Shown: piece after piece, positions 38,077 to 49,999 of the stretch
Position numbering within the stretch: position 1 is the first letter of the stretch
Layout of the letters: each line of letters opens with the position of its first letter
Source: Sternotherus odoratus
Lineage: Eukaryota > Chordata > Testudines > Kinosternidae
Reading direction: 5' to 3'
NCBI GenBank assembly: GCA_032164245.1
Contig: JAVMKO010000003.1
Coordinates: forward strand, 136,513,259-136,577,258
Length of the DNA stretch: 64,000 nt
The notes under the pieces: model-generated
Told to the model about the DNA's origin: nothing
Database searches by the model: none
What the model saw: only the letters and a program-made list of their open reading frames with translations
Program-made: the position numbers and the translations under genes

Positions 38077-39898
38077 GATATGATAGTAATGGTCGTGGGG
38101 GGAAAGGGGGAGACACATGAGTACCTAAGATATAGATAAATTCAGGTCTCTAGTTATAGAACATATTTTTGGGAGCCCAGTTCTGTGCTCAGATGCCTGG
38201 GGAGAGCCACCCTATAAATAAATAGGAGCCCCTGTACACAGCTCTGGAAGTAGAATTTCCTTTTGGGGAGGAGGAGAAGAGTCAAACTAAAATGAATGGG
38301 TAAAGTCATCAAAATCATTGCTGTTGGGACACAATGTGATCTAAAGTTCATAAGTGTATATTTCACTGCTGTCTTTTGTTTCCTGATGGATTTTTTACAA
38401 AATGTATTCCAACAAGATACAGTACAGTGTTAATATTTTTTTAAAAAATCTCAAGTACTTGATTCAGGCAAAAACAATGAGAAGAAACAACTTATCTTAG
38501 TGAATCATAGTAAGGGGTAGAGTATGTGTATTGCTTCTGGAAATGGTTGTGAGAAACAAAGCAGTTAAGATGTCTTGAAGATATATTACCAGCATATTTC
38601 ACTCTAAAGTGTGTATACAGATACTTCTCCTGTTCCAAGTCGAACTGGGCAATGAAATTAAGTGGATAAAGTGGTTTTTTAAAATTTATTTATTTAAACC
38701 CATTTTATGCTTGCTGCAAAATTTTGAAAAGGGAAAAGGAATTCCACCCACCATTAATAGTTAAATTGTCTTTAGTCTTTCACTTTCAGGAATCATTGAC
38801 TGCCATAAATACATTCTCTGCCAGAGAGTGCTTTAAATACAAATATGGAGGCCTACATAATCCTTTTTGTTCTTTGTTTAAATTCACTTGAGTGTCTAGC
38901 CACCCTTCATAATGGTGATGGGCCTGATTCTTCCTGCCTGGCTCCTTGTGTCCTCACTGATGCCTGTGAGAAGTCTGTGCTAAAATGATAGCAAATTGGA
39001 TTCCTCTTCATGAGTGAGTGGAGCAGTGTTCTGATCTTCCTTTGTGCGGATGTGGCTGGCTGAGCAAGGTCCAAGGCAGTGGAGAATCTGGCTGTATGCA
39101 CAACAGTCAATGTTCTAATTATTTGAAGGATGCATCAATTCTACAAAAGCAGTAGTAAGCATTAAGGCTTGAATCCTGCTCACTCTATTCCTGCTGGGTG
39201 AAATTCACCCTGGCATGGATGGCCAGCAAAAGGCCCTTAAACAGGGCTGGATTTCCAATTAGGTACAATAGGCACATGCCCAGGGGTCCTGGCATTTTAG
39301 GGGCACCTTACCTCTCTAAAACTGGGTGCAATAAGAAGGTCAGCTGGGAAGTGGGGGGTGGGACGCTGAAGATGCTGTGCCTAGAGGTGCAAAAGTGTCA
39401 GTCTGGCCATGCCCTTAAGCACCATGTTCAGCGTGCTAGTGAGGCTCTAGGCCCCTGTATGGCATGGAAAATAGTGTTAGGTCAGAACCGACAACCGCAA
39501 AGGGTGAAGGTGATAGGAGGGTCCACTGAATCCAAATTCCGAGCACATGCCAGACAACTGTTGCACAGAGGTCTTGGCCACTTATCCAGTGGGTGGAGCT
39601 GGATTGGTGAATGGCTGGGGAGGTGGAGGAAAGAGGAACTGTGTTGTAATCCCGTATATTAGTCCTGGATTGGAGATAGGCTATGGGGAGGTGAATCCCA
39701 TATTTTACCTGCATAAAGTCCAATCACTCAGGCTTTCTGCCAGTAAAGTGTATTTAATCTGCAAATAATCCTGTTGACGTCAGTAGGAATACTGTGTGAG
39801 TAAAGTGCGTGGGATTGGACCCCAAACAAATCAATATAGATCTAGGAATGCAGCCACAGAGCTATCTAACTGTCTAACCAATGTGTTCTTTCAAACAG

Positions 39899-40022
39899 AT
39901 ACTAATTTTGTCTTGGGTAATGCCCAGATAGTGGATTGGCCCATTGTATACAGCAATGATGGATTTTGCAAGCTATCAGGATATCACAGAGCAGAAGTTA
40001 TGCAAAAAAGCAGCACCTGCAG
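39899..40022 (+). CDS. KCNH1: KCNH1 coding exon 2 (first half of PAS domain)
   Basis: The acceptor is tttcaaacag and the donor gtattt. The exon encodes residues 27-67 plus two bases: it opens [20 protein letters not shown], continues with the PAS signature [15 protein letters not shown] and ends SSTC. It is 124 bp, matching the expected phase (1 to 2). This is the core of the eag PAS domain, which folds in the cytoplasm against the cyclic-nucleotide-binding-homology domain of a neighbouring subunit. The visible residues agree with the mammalian protein as I recall it. The following intron is only 247 bp. Confidence 0.97.
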
Positions 40023-40269
40023 GTATTTGAGTGCAGATTTACTTTCTATTAAATAACTTGTAGTGTTGTGTTGTTGCTTGAGAAAAAATGTTTGTCCCTT
40101 TTTTCTCTTTAATTTCTCTAGGATGCATCTGTCAGTTATGCTTTGCAGGTGACATAATAGGGCACCATCAAACAAGGGCAATTTTTGTCTAGGCCCTCTT
40201 TCACGCTGTAAGCAAACGGCTTTGTACGACTCTCCAATATCTTACTTGAATTCCTTGGTTTGTTTGCAG

Positions 40270-40376
40270 TTTTATGTATGGGGAGCTGACAGACAAAGAC
40301 ACAATTGACAAGGTGCGGCAAACGTTCGAGAACTACGAAATGAATTCCTTTGAAATCTTGATGTACAAAAAGAACA
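40270..40376 (+). CDS. KCNH1: KCNH1 coding exon 3 (middle of PAS domain)
   Basis: The acceptor is ttgtttgcag and the donor gtaagt. The exon completes a split Ser codon (AG|T), then encodes [19 protein letters not shown] followed by [16 protein letters not shown] plus one base. 107 bp, phase 2 to 1. As I remember the human protein, the only change here is Asp for Glu in DTIEKV, a conservative swap. It continues the PAS domain with no gap to exon 2. Confidence 0.96.
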
Positions 40377-41248
40377 GTAAGTGTGTTTTATTTTTTGGTG
40401 GGGGAGGGTAAAGTGAGGAGTGGGTGTTGGTGTTGGTGGTGTATGTGTGTTTAATACTGGGGAAGGCTGCCAGTTTGCTAGCCTGGAAGACTGCAGCCTT
40501 ATTAAATTAATGTTAATACTAATTCTGCAGTCTGATCCACAAGGGCAAATCCTTTCACCTGTGCAGAGTCCCAGCCAATGCAAGGGCTTAAGGGTCTGCC
40601 AACATGCATCACATTGCAGGATTGAGGCCTTCACTTGCTCACACCTCTAATATTACAACTACTTCAGCTTCCAGAACAATACTTCAGCATGTCAACATTA
40701 TAATTCAATAAATACTATGTGGACTATCCCATGAATACAACAAAACCCACCCACACAACCTGCCCTCTCTAAATGCAAACCTACAGAGGCTCCAACTTGC
40801 AAGCCACCAACCCAACTCTGTCCCAAATATCCAATTAAAAAGATGAGCTTTGTAGCTAGCCCAGGTGTTTAACAAATTTGGGCTCTGTCAGATTAGTAAG
40901 GGAATCCATCCCTACGGAAAGATCCCTGACAGAGAACCCGGATAGCAGCTGCTTCCCATTTAAATCCAGGGGGCTCCCAGGCAAGAACATTTAATGGGGA
41001 GGAGATCACTTCTTTGCACCAGCCTGTATTGTTGTACTTGTTCTGTGAGTAATGTAACCTTCCCTACTTTGTCTTGCCAATGCACTTCGGCCATGACCTA
41101 CAGGAACCGGCTCAATGGAGAAGGGTAATCCAGTCTCAGCAGACAGACCAAGGACCAACTATCCAGAGAAACTACCAACTAGTGCCAGCTGTGGTGTAGC
41201 CACCTGAGAGAATCAATCACTTCACATAGGCCAGTGAAGGGTAATAAG

Positions 41249-41811
41249 TAGGGCCCTACCAAATTCACAGTCCATTTTGGTCAATATAGCTGAAATCATG
41301 AGCTAGAATTGTAGGGGTTCTGGCCCAAAAAGGAGGTGGTGGGAGGGGTGGGTGTTGCAAGGTTATTGTGGGGAGGGGTTTGCAGTACTGCTACCCTTAC
41401 TTCTGGCATGGGTGGCCAGAGAGCAGCTGCTGGCTAGGAGCCCAGCTCTGAAGGCAAGGCCGTCACCAGTAGCAATGCAGAGGTAAGGATGCCATAGTGT
41501 GGTATTGCCATTCTTTCTTTTGCACAGCTGTCTGCAGAGCTGGGCCTCGGTTGGCAGCCACCGCTCTCCGGCTGCCTGGCTCCGAAGGCAGCAGCTCAGA
41601 AGTAAGGGTGGTAATACTGCAGCCCCCCTAAAATATGTCCCCCCAGGATCTCCTTTTGGGTCAGAACCCCCAATTTGAGAAACACTGGTCTTCCCCATTA
41701 AATCCCTATAGTATAGGGTAAAAGCACACACAAGGCCAGATTTCATAGGGGAAGACCAGACTTTGCGGTCCGGCATGTGTTTTTCATGGCTGTGAATTTG
41801 GTAGGGCCCTC
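41249..41811. mobile_element. hAT-like element, TAGGGCCCTACC ends
   Basis: The left end TAGGGCCCTACCAAATTCAC is inverted almost perfectly at the right end (gtgaatttggtagggccct). Flanking GTAATAAG and CTAGTAAG are 6/8 identical, consistent with an old 8-bp hAT duplication. No transposase. The right half contains 'ggtcagaacccccaatttgagaaacactgg', which looks like the tail of a different hAT family, so it may be a composite. Confidence 0.75.
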
Positions 41812-41957
41812 CTAGTAAGGACGTTGTAAGCCAGTGCCAATCTGTGGGTGCACTCAGTCCTTTATTTTTTTAAAAGCGGCTACACAGCCATTCTTCTATC
41901 CCTGCTGCAGCTTAGGGGCTATCGTCGCATCTGGGGACTCTTGCTGTCCACCATGCA

Positions 41958-43144
41958 TAGGCTGACCATATTTCCTTGAGACAAAAATGGGACATTGGGA
42001 TAGCAAAAACGGGACGGGGTTATGTAATATTCTGTATTTATGAAAAAGTAAGACGATAAAAAAAGTTTTATTACACGAACATACAGTAGATTCTCGATTA
42101 TCCAGGATGATCGGGAAAACCTTAATCCCGGTTAATAAAATGGGGAGGCTGGGCTGGGCGGGTCAGGCATGGGGGGCAGGAAGCTGGGTTGGGAGGAGGT
42201 TAGGTTCCGTGGGATGGGCCGGGCCAGGCAGGGGTGGGGGAGGGAAGGTGGTTAGATGGGGGGAGGCTGGGTGGGGGTAAAGGAAGGTCACCCCCTACAA
42301 CCAGGCTGACAGTGGGAGCTGACTGGGGCAGGTGGCAGGACCCCAGCTGGCAAGGGGCCAGCGGGGGAAACCCCAAAGCAGCGGCAGGTTGAGCGCTCAA
42401 CCCCTCTTCACATGCAGCCCCAGCCAGTACCTCCCTTCACACACAACCCTGTGCCCCCCACTTCCACCCACTTTTACACACGGCCCCTATGCACCCCTCT
42501 TTCCCCCTGCCCCCCTCACACACAGCCATGGCCCCCCACCCCACACTCCCTCCCCCCTCCATCCCATGCCCCCCCGTCCGGTCCCCCCCCTCCCTTCACA
42601 CGCCTTGAGCAGCACGGTGTTGTTGGGGACAATGTTCTCCAGCTCCATGGGGCCTGGGGCGGTGCCGCCTCCTCCCCGCCCAGGCCTGCACTGCCTCCGG
42701 CTCCGCTTGGCGCCCGCCCCCACTGCCGGCCTCGCCCCCTGGCTCCCTGAGCTCATAATCCCCGTGCTTGGGATATATATCATTGGGCTGCACGTGGCGT
42801 TTCCTCCACATGGGGGGGGGGCAGGAGGAGCGAGGCGCCAGGCAGCCCCTGCCCGGCCAGCAGCTCCACTCTGCCCCACGTGGGAGCGGCCCAGCCAATC
42901 ACGCCACGCGGGCTCTGCGGCACCGGAGGGGAGGGGGGGAGCAGGCCGGGGAGGGGGGCCCGAGGCCGTGAGGGGAAGGGACTGAAGGGCTGCGGGAGGG
43001 GGTGGGAGGAGGCGGGACCCAGCCATGGGTCCCTGCAAAAAGCAAAAACGGGACAAATTTGATATTTATGTTAAAGACGGGACAGTCCAAAAATATGTAA
43101 AAAACGGGACTGTCCTGTTCAAAACTGAACGTATGGTCAGCCTA
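41958..43144. mobile_element. hAT element with perfect 8-bp target duplication carrying foreign GC-rich DNA
   Basis: The left end TAGGCTGACCATATTTCC pairs with the right end (ctgaacgtatggtcagccta). ACCATGCA flanks exactly (41950-41957, 43145-43152). Both terminal regions are AT-rich with repeated 'aaaaacgggac' text. Between about 42140 and 43030 the composition switches to very GC-rich DNA unlike the ends. It includes a kinase-like exon fragment on the minus strand and starts right after the left end of a pogo-like element (42084). No hAT transposase is present. Confidence 0.85.
42595..42648 (-). pseudogene. captured first-exon fragment of a GRK4/5/6-family kinase
   Basis: The minus strand reads MELENIVPNNTVLLKACE from an ATG. 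As I recall, GRK5 and GRK6 start MELENIVANTVLLKARE and GRK4 starts MELENIVAN, so 15 of 17 positions agree once one inserted Asn codon is allowed. In the family this N-terminal helix docks active GPCRs, and the first coding exon ends about here. Just after it, gaagggagg replaces the expected donor-like gaaggtgag, and Arg has become Cys by a CpG-type change. Upstream on the minus strand lies CpG-rich DNA that could be the original promoter and leader. It is not a working gene: no later exons follow and the surroundings are a transposon. Confidence 0.65.
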
Positions 43145-45093
43145 ACCATGCAGGTTTAAAGCACCCCCATTCTGGGGGATTCACCAAGCACATCCCTGTG
43201 GCCAGCCCTCCCATGCACACCGCTATAAGGACTGGCATTGTGAAGCACATTCCCCTGTGCAGACTCTTTACTACCTGCTAGGTCAAAAAAGTGGCACTGT
43301 GGTGGTTCTGCTGCATTGAAGGACTTTCAGGCCTTTGGGGAAGGGAGGCGCAGGGAAGAGGCAGCAGTTAAATCTGATATTTAATGCTTGTAATGTTTTA
43401 AATAGTGACGATCTAGGTAAATGATCACACACTGGTGTAACTTAATGAAGGATCCTACTTCTTAGAGGCCAACATTTCTCATTTCCTATTGCTTTTCAGG
43501 ATAGAACATAGACCGATTACAAAGTTGTATATTTTTCAACCTCATTTGTTATATTAGGGATACCTGGTCTTTTGTGAGACAGACCTTGATAGATAACTTA
43601 TACAACCCAGAACCAAGATGTGACACATAAGGCAAGGATTCTCACATTTTCATAGCATGGACTGCCTCTTAAAAAAGAGATTGTCTTGTGGCTAACCCCC
43701 TCCCCCTGCATTATTACATAGACCACAACCCTTTTTCCCCTGCACCCCCAGCCTCCATTTGTGATCACAGAATAGTCCGGTGTAAATACAGCAGTTGCTT
43801 ATTTGGAAAATTAATATTGGATAAATATTGAAGTAGAGCTGATCAAACAATGGTGAATATTGCATGAAAAATATGGAAACTTTCAAATTTAACTTTCAGC
43901 AGTTTTTCCCCTGAGACTTTTCACAACAAAGTTTTGGCTTTGAACACCCCCTTTTTAAAAAAAACTTCTCCTCCTATTTTCTACCTTTTTTTTTTTTAAA
44001 AAAAAAAAACAAAACCTGTTTTTGTTCGTTTTTGTTGCCTTTTCCCCCTCCTAGCCATTGAAATGGGTGGGGGGTGAGAAGAATTAAATAGTTATATTTT
44101 TGTTACTGAATAAACAGAATATTTTGAAAAAATGAACATTTGTTTTAGAAAAAGGCCATTAAACATTTTTTGTTTGAAATGTGTAGAATAGCTCTACATT
44201 TAATTAATGTATTCTTAGCTCCTTTTAAATGTAACTTACCAGCTGGAAACAACGAATACAAAGCAAAATTTTCAGATGCATCATAAGTGGGTATTGAGGA
44301 CTATGCATGGCATTGACATGCATTTCATACATGATGACTTTGCGAATGGTAATCCCATCTCTGCTCACACTCCAGTTTTGTCCTGATCCTAAACCATTGA
44401 TTTTTAAATGGAAGCAGGAGCAGGTGTATAATCAATAGATGGAAGTCATTTAATAATTTAACCAGGGTTGGCGTAGAGTGCTGACACCACAATCTCAAAA
44501 GCAGTGACCTGATGTCAATATTTACTTAGCAGCACTTAAAAAAAAAAAAAAAGTGATCATTGTAGGCAAGTTCATACCATCCCTGTGCTAGTAGAGAATG
44601 GCTGGGAGCCTATGTTGGTTCACAATAAGGGCTTAGTCTCTAGCACTCTATGATGTATCCTAAAGACAGTGAGTCTGGTGTTCTGCATTCATGTTAGCAA
44701 CTTTTTATCTAAATAAGTATGCAGGAGTACTACTCTTCACGGAACTGTAAGGTTTGGAGAGGATTTCATAGCATTGTAGGCTGGGGTCCTAATTTTGCAG
44801 CATATAGATATAGAAACGTCTACAGGTTATTTAAGATATTGCTTCATAGAACTGTAACTGCAGAAAGTCTACAGATGAAGTGCAAGCAGTTAAAATGATC
44901 GGGCATGGAGAGACCAAATTTCCCTCATAGTTGCACTAGTGAAACCCAGTGGAGGGGCAGAGGTGGATTTGAGGGGAGAAGTTGGCCTACTGAAGGTAAT
45001 TTGTAAACCTAGATCTCCCAGAGCCAACACGCAGGCTTACAGTAATTTCAGGAAAAATCCTGAACAGTTTAATGCCATTATTTTATTAGAGCT

Positions 45094-45961
45094 TGTAGCA
45101 GAGCGGTCACTCATCCCGGCGGCGCCTCCCGCTGGTCGTCTTGGGAATTAGCTCTTTGCAGCGTCTGGAGCGCCATCTGCCAGCTGATGTCTGCTCCTGC
45201 TCTGGCCCCGTGTCCCTCCCGGACCCCGGTGCCCACGAACTGAGGGTGCTGCACCCTTGCAGAACCCCCCCTGAGTCTTAGGGTCTCCCCTCCCTGGGGA
45301 ACCCTGCACCCACTATCTCTACCTTGCCTCAGGCTTTGCCTCTGCTAGTCACCAGTTGCCTCCACGCACTGAGGCGGACTGCAGTATCAGGCTGCTCATC
45401 ACAGGCAAGAAGGGAGGCCAGCTGCTTCTACCAAGCCCAGGACTGCCCCCTTGCAGCCCCAGTACCCTGTGGGATGGGCCTTCGCTAGGCTCAGCAGCCT
45501 GGGGCCCTCTCACTAGAGTTTTGCAGCTCCCCTGGCTCCCAGTTGCGTTGTCCTTGCCCTGTCCCAGTCCAGGTACCCTGTTTATGGCTCAGGGAGACTG
45601 ATTAGTACCCCTGGGTCAGGCCCCCTGTCAGGCCTTGCAGTATGGGGCTCTCAGGTTAGAGCTCCCTAGCTCCAGTGCCTAGCCCCAACCCTGCCCCAGT
45701 CCAGGTACCTTGTTTAAGGCCTCCCCACAGCTAGGCCCGTCTCCCTCTGCTTCCAGAGGAGACTGTGTCTTCCCCTCTGTTCTCTCCCTCCTCAGGCCTC
45801 TGCCTCTCTGCTTTATACAGGCCTGAGTGTTTGGGGCGTGGCCACCCAGCTGAGCCTGCTTCCCAATCAGCCTGGGAGTTTGTAGGTTCACAGCCATGAC
45901 CCCCCCTTCCCCAGGGCTATCGCAGCCCTGGCCGGCAGGGAGCGGGGAGCACCCCGCTACA
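45094..45961 (-). mobile_element. solo LTR, 868 bp, 5-bp target duplication
   Basis: On the minus strand it begins TGTAGCGGGGTGCTCCCC and ends CGCTCTGCTACA. GAGCT flanks both sides (45089-45093, 45962-45966). A TATA-like tataaagcag reads on the minus strand near 45815. It is longer and GC-richer than the other LTRs and belongs to a different family. No internal genes are attached. Confidence 0.85.
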
Positions 45962-47011
45962 GAGCTGCATGTGCAGTATTGTCAATATCCTGAATGTTTG
46001 AGGAAAATTAAAGCAATGATGTGCTGCATTGAAGTCAAGGGAGCTGTGCAGATTTACAGCATCTGAGAATCTGGCTCAATAATACCGTTAGATTAATACT
46101 CAAGGGGCTTTAAAAGTCTAATTTACTCTTCACTCTTTGAAGTGTATGTTTTGCTTTCTACGTTTCTCTGTGTGACCATGAAAATGGATGAGCAAATTAC
46201 ACTTGTAACTTCTAGTCCGTTTCATTTCCCACACCTTAACACAACCATCTAGGATCTGGGTTATGAACAATGCAGGGGCAGGTTTGTCTTTTATTCCATT
46301 GCTTCCCTTGCAGCTGAAACTACTATGTTGTTAGGCATGTAAAGTTCCAGTCTTACAAAACCTAAGTTTTTGTCCAAATCTGAACCCCTAGAAAGGCAAT
46401 TTGGTATAGTAAAATGGATACTGTCCAGTATGTGGTGGTGCCATCTCAAAGGAAGAATGCTGTAGTGGGGAAGACTGGCCTAGACTATTAGGAGCAAAGA
46501 CATAAGAGTTCCAGGATTAACCACACCAACCTGAGAGGCAAAATATACTACTTAGTAGTTTTACTGGAGTTTAATGAGGAAGATTCCCTCCTGCTAACAG
46601 AAACCTTCAGATTGCATAGCTTTTCTTCTGCTGCATATGTATCGTTCTGTCCTTTGGCCTAGGAAGGGATTTTTACTGTAATCACTCACATCCATAAGCA
46701 GATACAGATGTTCTCCAGGTGTGCAGGTCTGAGCAAGGACCTTTGTACCACTTACAGACCATGCTGAAGCATTGTGAGGAGTGGGAGGGAAGTCTCCTCC
46801 TAAAGGGGGTTTCTGAGCCAGCTCTGGGTAGGCCAACAAAAGGGTAGGCCAAGGGATAGGCCACAAGCTCTGTGATTAGGAAGCGTTGGTCTTCGCCAAA
46901 GTGTTTCAGAGGAGTTGACTGATATTCCAGAACATGTGCTGAAGTAGTGGCTATTGTGTTGGGAGGATGGATTTCACTTCCCTGGATCCTCTGCTTTTCA
47001 CTTGTGTACAG

Positions 47012-47434
47012 TGTAGGCAGTTCGCTTGCCGCCCACTTCACAGGCAGGCAGGAGACCCCTTTTGCTTCACCAGTGTCCTTTTATTCACAGTGCAAACCCC
47101 ACCACCTACGTACAGCTTTACAGTTCAGCTGAGGCCCAGCCCTCAGCTTGGATGGCCTCAGGAAGCAGTCAGCTCTTGCAGGCTCCTAGCCTTAGCTCTA
47201 CTTCCTCGCTCTACTTCCCTTGCACCTCTTACTCTCCCTCTCTGGCTTCCTGTCCCCCAGGTTTTATATTCCCCTGGAGGCTGCCAGGTGCAACCTCTTC
47301 AGTCCTAATTAGACCAGGGCCCCACCCTGCTAGGCAACCCGCTCCCAAAGCCCAGGGGCTGCCAGCAGAGGCTTTTCTCTCTTAAAGGGGAAACAGGGCT
47401 GGCTCAGTAACTCCCTGGCCAACACCCTGCCACA
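47012..47434 (-). mobile_element. solo LTR, 423 bp, 4-bp target duplication (family A)
   Basis: On the minus strand it begins TGTGGCAGGGTGTTGGCC and ends in CCTACA. ACAG flanks both sides (47008-47011, 47435-47438). A TATA-like tataaaacc and the polyadenylation signal (gaataaaagg) read on the minus strand. Its start matches the LTR at 10691-11175, including a shared 'gagccagccctg' and 'cctttaagag', and both have 4-bp duplications. Confidence 0.87.
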
Positions 47435-48759
47435 ACAGCCAGGCATCAGGTTGTATGTGGGTAGAGTGGATTTTACCAATATTGCTATCTGCTTATTCAG
47501 TGTAATGAATTTTTTTTCCAGTGTACATCTCTCAATGCACATGAAGGCACTCAAGTACTGCACAGAATGGTATATAAGCCTAAAAGAGAGACTTGGGGCC
47601 AGACTCTGCACATGCATATTAATAAGTATAGAGTGAAATCCCCCTCTCCAATTTCTACATGGTTAAAATCACTGAAACGAGGACAGGGCTTGTGCTCGCC
47701 CTCAACACCAGGTGAATTTTGCCCAGCTGACTTAAGCAGAACCACAGGTAGCAAGGTGTAGTAGGCCTGTGGTGTTTGCATAGATCACGTAGTGATTTAT
47801 GAACTGGTCCAAACCATTGTGTGGGAGCAGAGGGTGGAGAAAGTGAAGGAAGGGTCACAGTGGGTCACATTCTCAGCTGCTATAAATTGGCATAGCTGAG
47901 GATTATCTAGCTGTGATCCTAACCTAATGTCTTGTTAAATAACAAACCCACTGCCTTGCATCTCCTGTAAAATACATATGCCTTACTTCAGTTTGCCTCA
48001 GGAAGGTCAAACTAATATGGCTATGTCACCAGGCGACATCCTGCTCCTGTCTGATCTGTCTACACAGACTCTGAGGCCATCAGTTAAACTGTGCTGGGAC
48101 ACTTTATTTATACTTGCTAGTCTCCTACTTTACTAATCCATACACCCTGTTGTTTAGTTTCAGTCTCTCCTCTGCTCTCTGCTGAGGAGAGAGAAGAGAC
48201 CTCTCTACCCAGAGATCTCTTCTTCTTGCCTCTCTTCCCACCCCATCTGCTTCCTTCCTGTGCCGCCTTATACTTCTTGTGTTAACTGGCCATTTCTCTT
48301 GGTGGCCTCCCCAGTCCTTCTAATCCATTAATTTGGCCCTGCCAGGTCTACCCTGGGGGAAATTAACTGGTGTTTAAGTGACCAGAGTGCTGGCTCAACT
48401 GTTGGTTCCCAGCCTTTTGTCATAGGCTAGGACTCATAAAACTCATAAACCAAGTTCCCATTGACCATGGCAACTTTACCTGGATAATGTGTTTGCAAAA
48501 ATGAGCTACCATCAAACAATTTTTCTAATGTAGTCTCTGCAGAGCCACTTTCTGATAACTTCCTTACTTTCTTTTATCTGAAGCAAAAACAAGGGAAATC
48601 TTGAGATTTACCTGTCTTCCAATCCCTTACAGCACATCAGAATTTCATGAAACATAAATCATATCAAATTGCTGTAGTACTTAGAGCTGGCAATAGGCAG
48701 AAGCAGATTAAACAATTGCTTAGGGCCCCAATCAGCTCGAGGAGAGGGGAGGGGAGGGG

Positions 48760-49157
48760 TGTAACAGGGTGCTGGTTTAGAGGATCAAGCCAGGCCCCTG
48801 TTAGCCCTGACCCAGGGAAAAGAAGCTACTAGCTGGAGCTGGCTGGGAGGCCACACCCTAATTACCTGAGGGGAGACACCTGCAGGCCTGAGGAGCCAGC
48901 TATAAAAGCTGGCAGGAAGGAAGCCAGAAGGAGAGGAGGAGGAGACCAGGGAGACAGGAAAGGGAAGAGCGTGGGGGCTCTGTATCCCTGTGGGCCAGGA
49001 AGCTTGCTGCCTTCCTAAGCAGTGGTCTGTTGAATTGTATATATTGTAAATAGTAGGTTGTGGGGACAAGACACAGCTAATAAAGTACATGGGTGCTGCA
49101 CATAAGGTGGTCTCCAGTGGTGTTTGTGAAGAGGACCAGCGAGGGCCCAGTTATTGT
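48760..49157 (+). mobile_element. LTR (family B), right end worn
   Basis: It starts TGTAACAGGGTGCTGG and follows the 30980-31309 LTR closely in the opposite orientation, including 'gaggggagacacctgcaggc', 'gctataaaagctgg' and 'gctaataaagtac'. The expected GGTTACA right end appears changed (cagttattgta) and no target duplication is visible. It ends about 100 bp upstream of the Harbinger transposase ATG at 49261. Confidence 0.75.
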
Positions 49158-49999
49158 AAAGATCTGACCTATTGACCCATTATTTATTAATGTCAAGTGG
49201 CACCTAGTGCAGAAAATGTGAAGGCCGTGCTTTTAAAACACTGGAAATGGCACTGCAAGCATGGAGCCCACTGATGCCACCGCTGCAGTACTGGCCGTTG
49301 TGCAGACCTCGTGCACTGTTGTGGATTTTATGCTGTACCGTCTGCAGAGGAATGCGATCCGGAGACAACTGCGCTTTCTGGAACCCGATGACAGTGATGA
49401 GGAGATGGACCTGGACGTGCACAGCAGGGACAGGGACACTGACGTTTTTGGAAGTAGGGTGACCGACAATCTGGCGAATTTGGTGGCAATGGGGCAGGCT
49501 CATGCCATGGAACGCCGATTTTGGGCAAGGGAAACAAGCACTGACTGGTGGGATCGCATAGTGCTGCGGGTCTGGGATGACTCCCAGTGGCTCAGAAACT
49601 TCCGCATGCGAAAGGGCACCTTCATGGAACTTTGTGACTTGCTTTCCCCGGCCCTCCGGCGCAAGAATACCAGAATGAGAGCGGCCCTCACAGTTGAGAA
49701 GCGAGTGGCGATAGCCCTCTGGAAGCTTGCAACGCCAGACAGCTACCGGTCAGTCGCCAATCAGTTTGGGGTGGGTAAATCTACAGTGCGGTCTGCTGTG
49801 ATGCAAGTAAGCAGAGCAATCGTCGAGCTGCTGCTACCCAGGGTTATAAACCTTGGAAACCTGCAAGCTACAATAGATGGCTTTGCCGCCATGGGATTCC
49901 CTAACTGTGGTGGGGCTATAGATGGGACTCATATCCCTATCCTGGCACCGGACAACGAGGCCGCCGAGTACAGAAACCGGAAGGGATATTATTCTATGG

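Noticed and set aside
42332..43056. 217- and 189-residue frames on both strands in the hAT cargo
   Set aside because: They are low-complexity Pro/Gly-rich frames from GC-rich DNA. Only the short MELENIV stretch has a recognisable family match.
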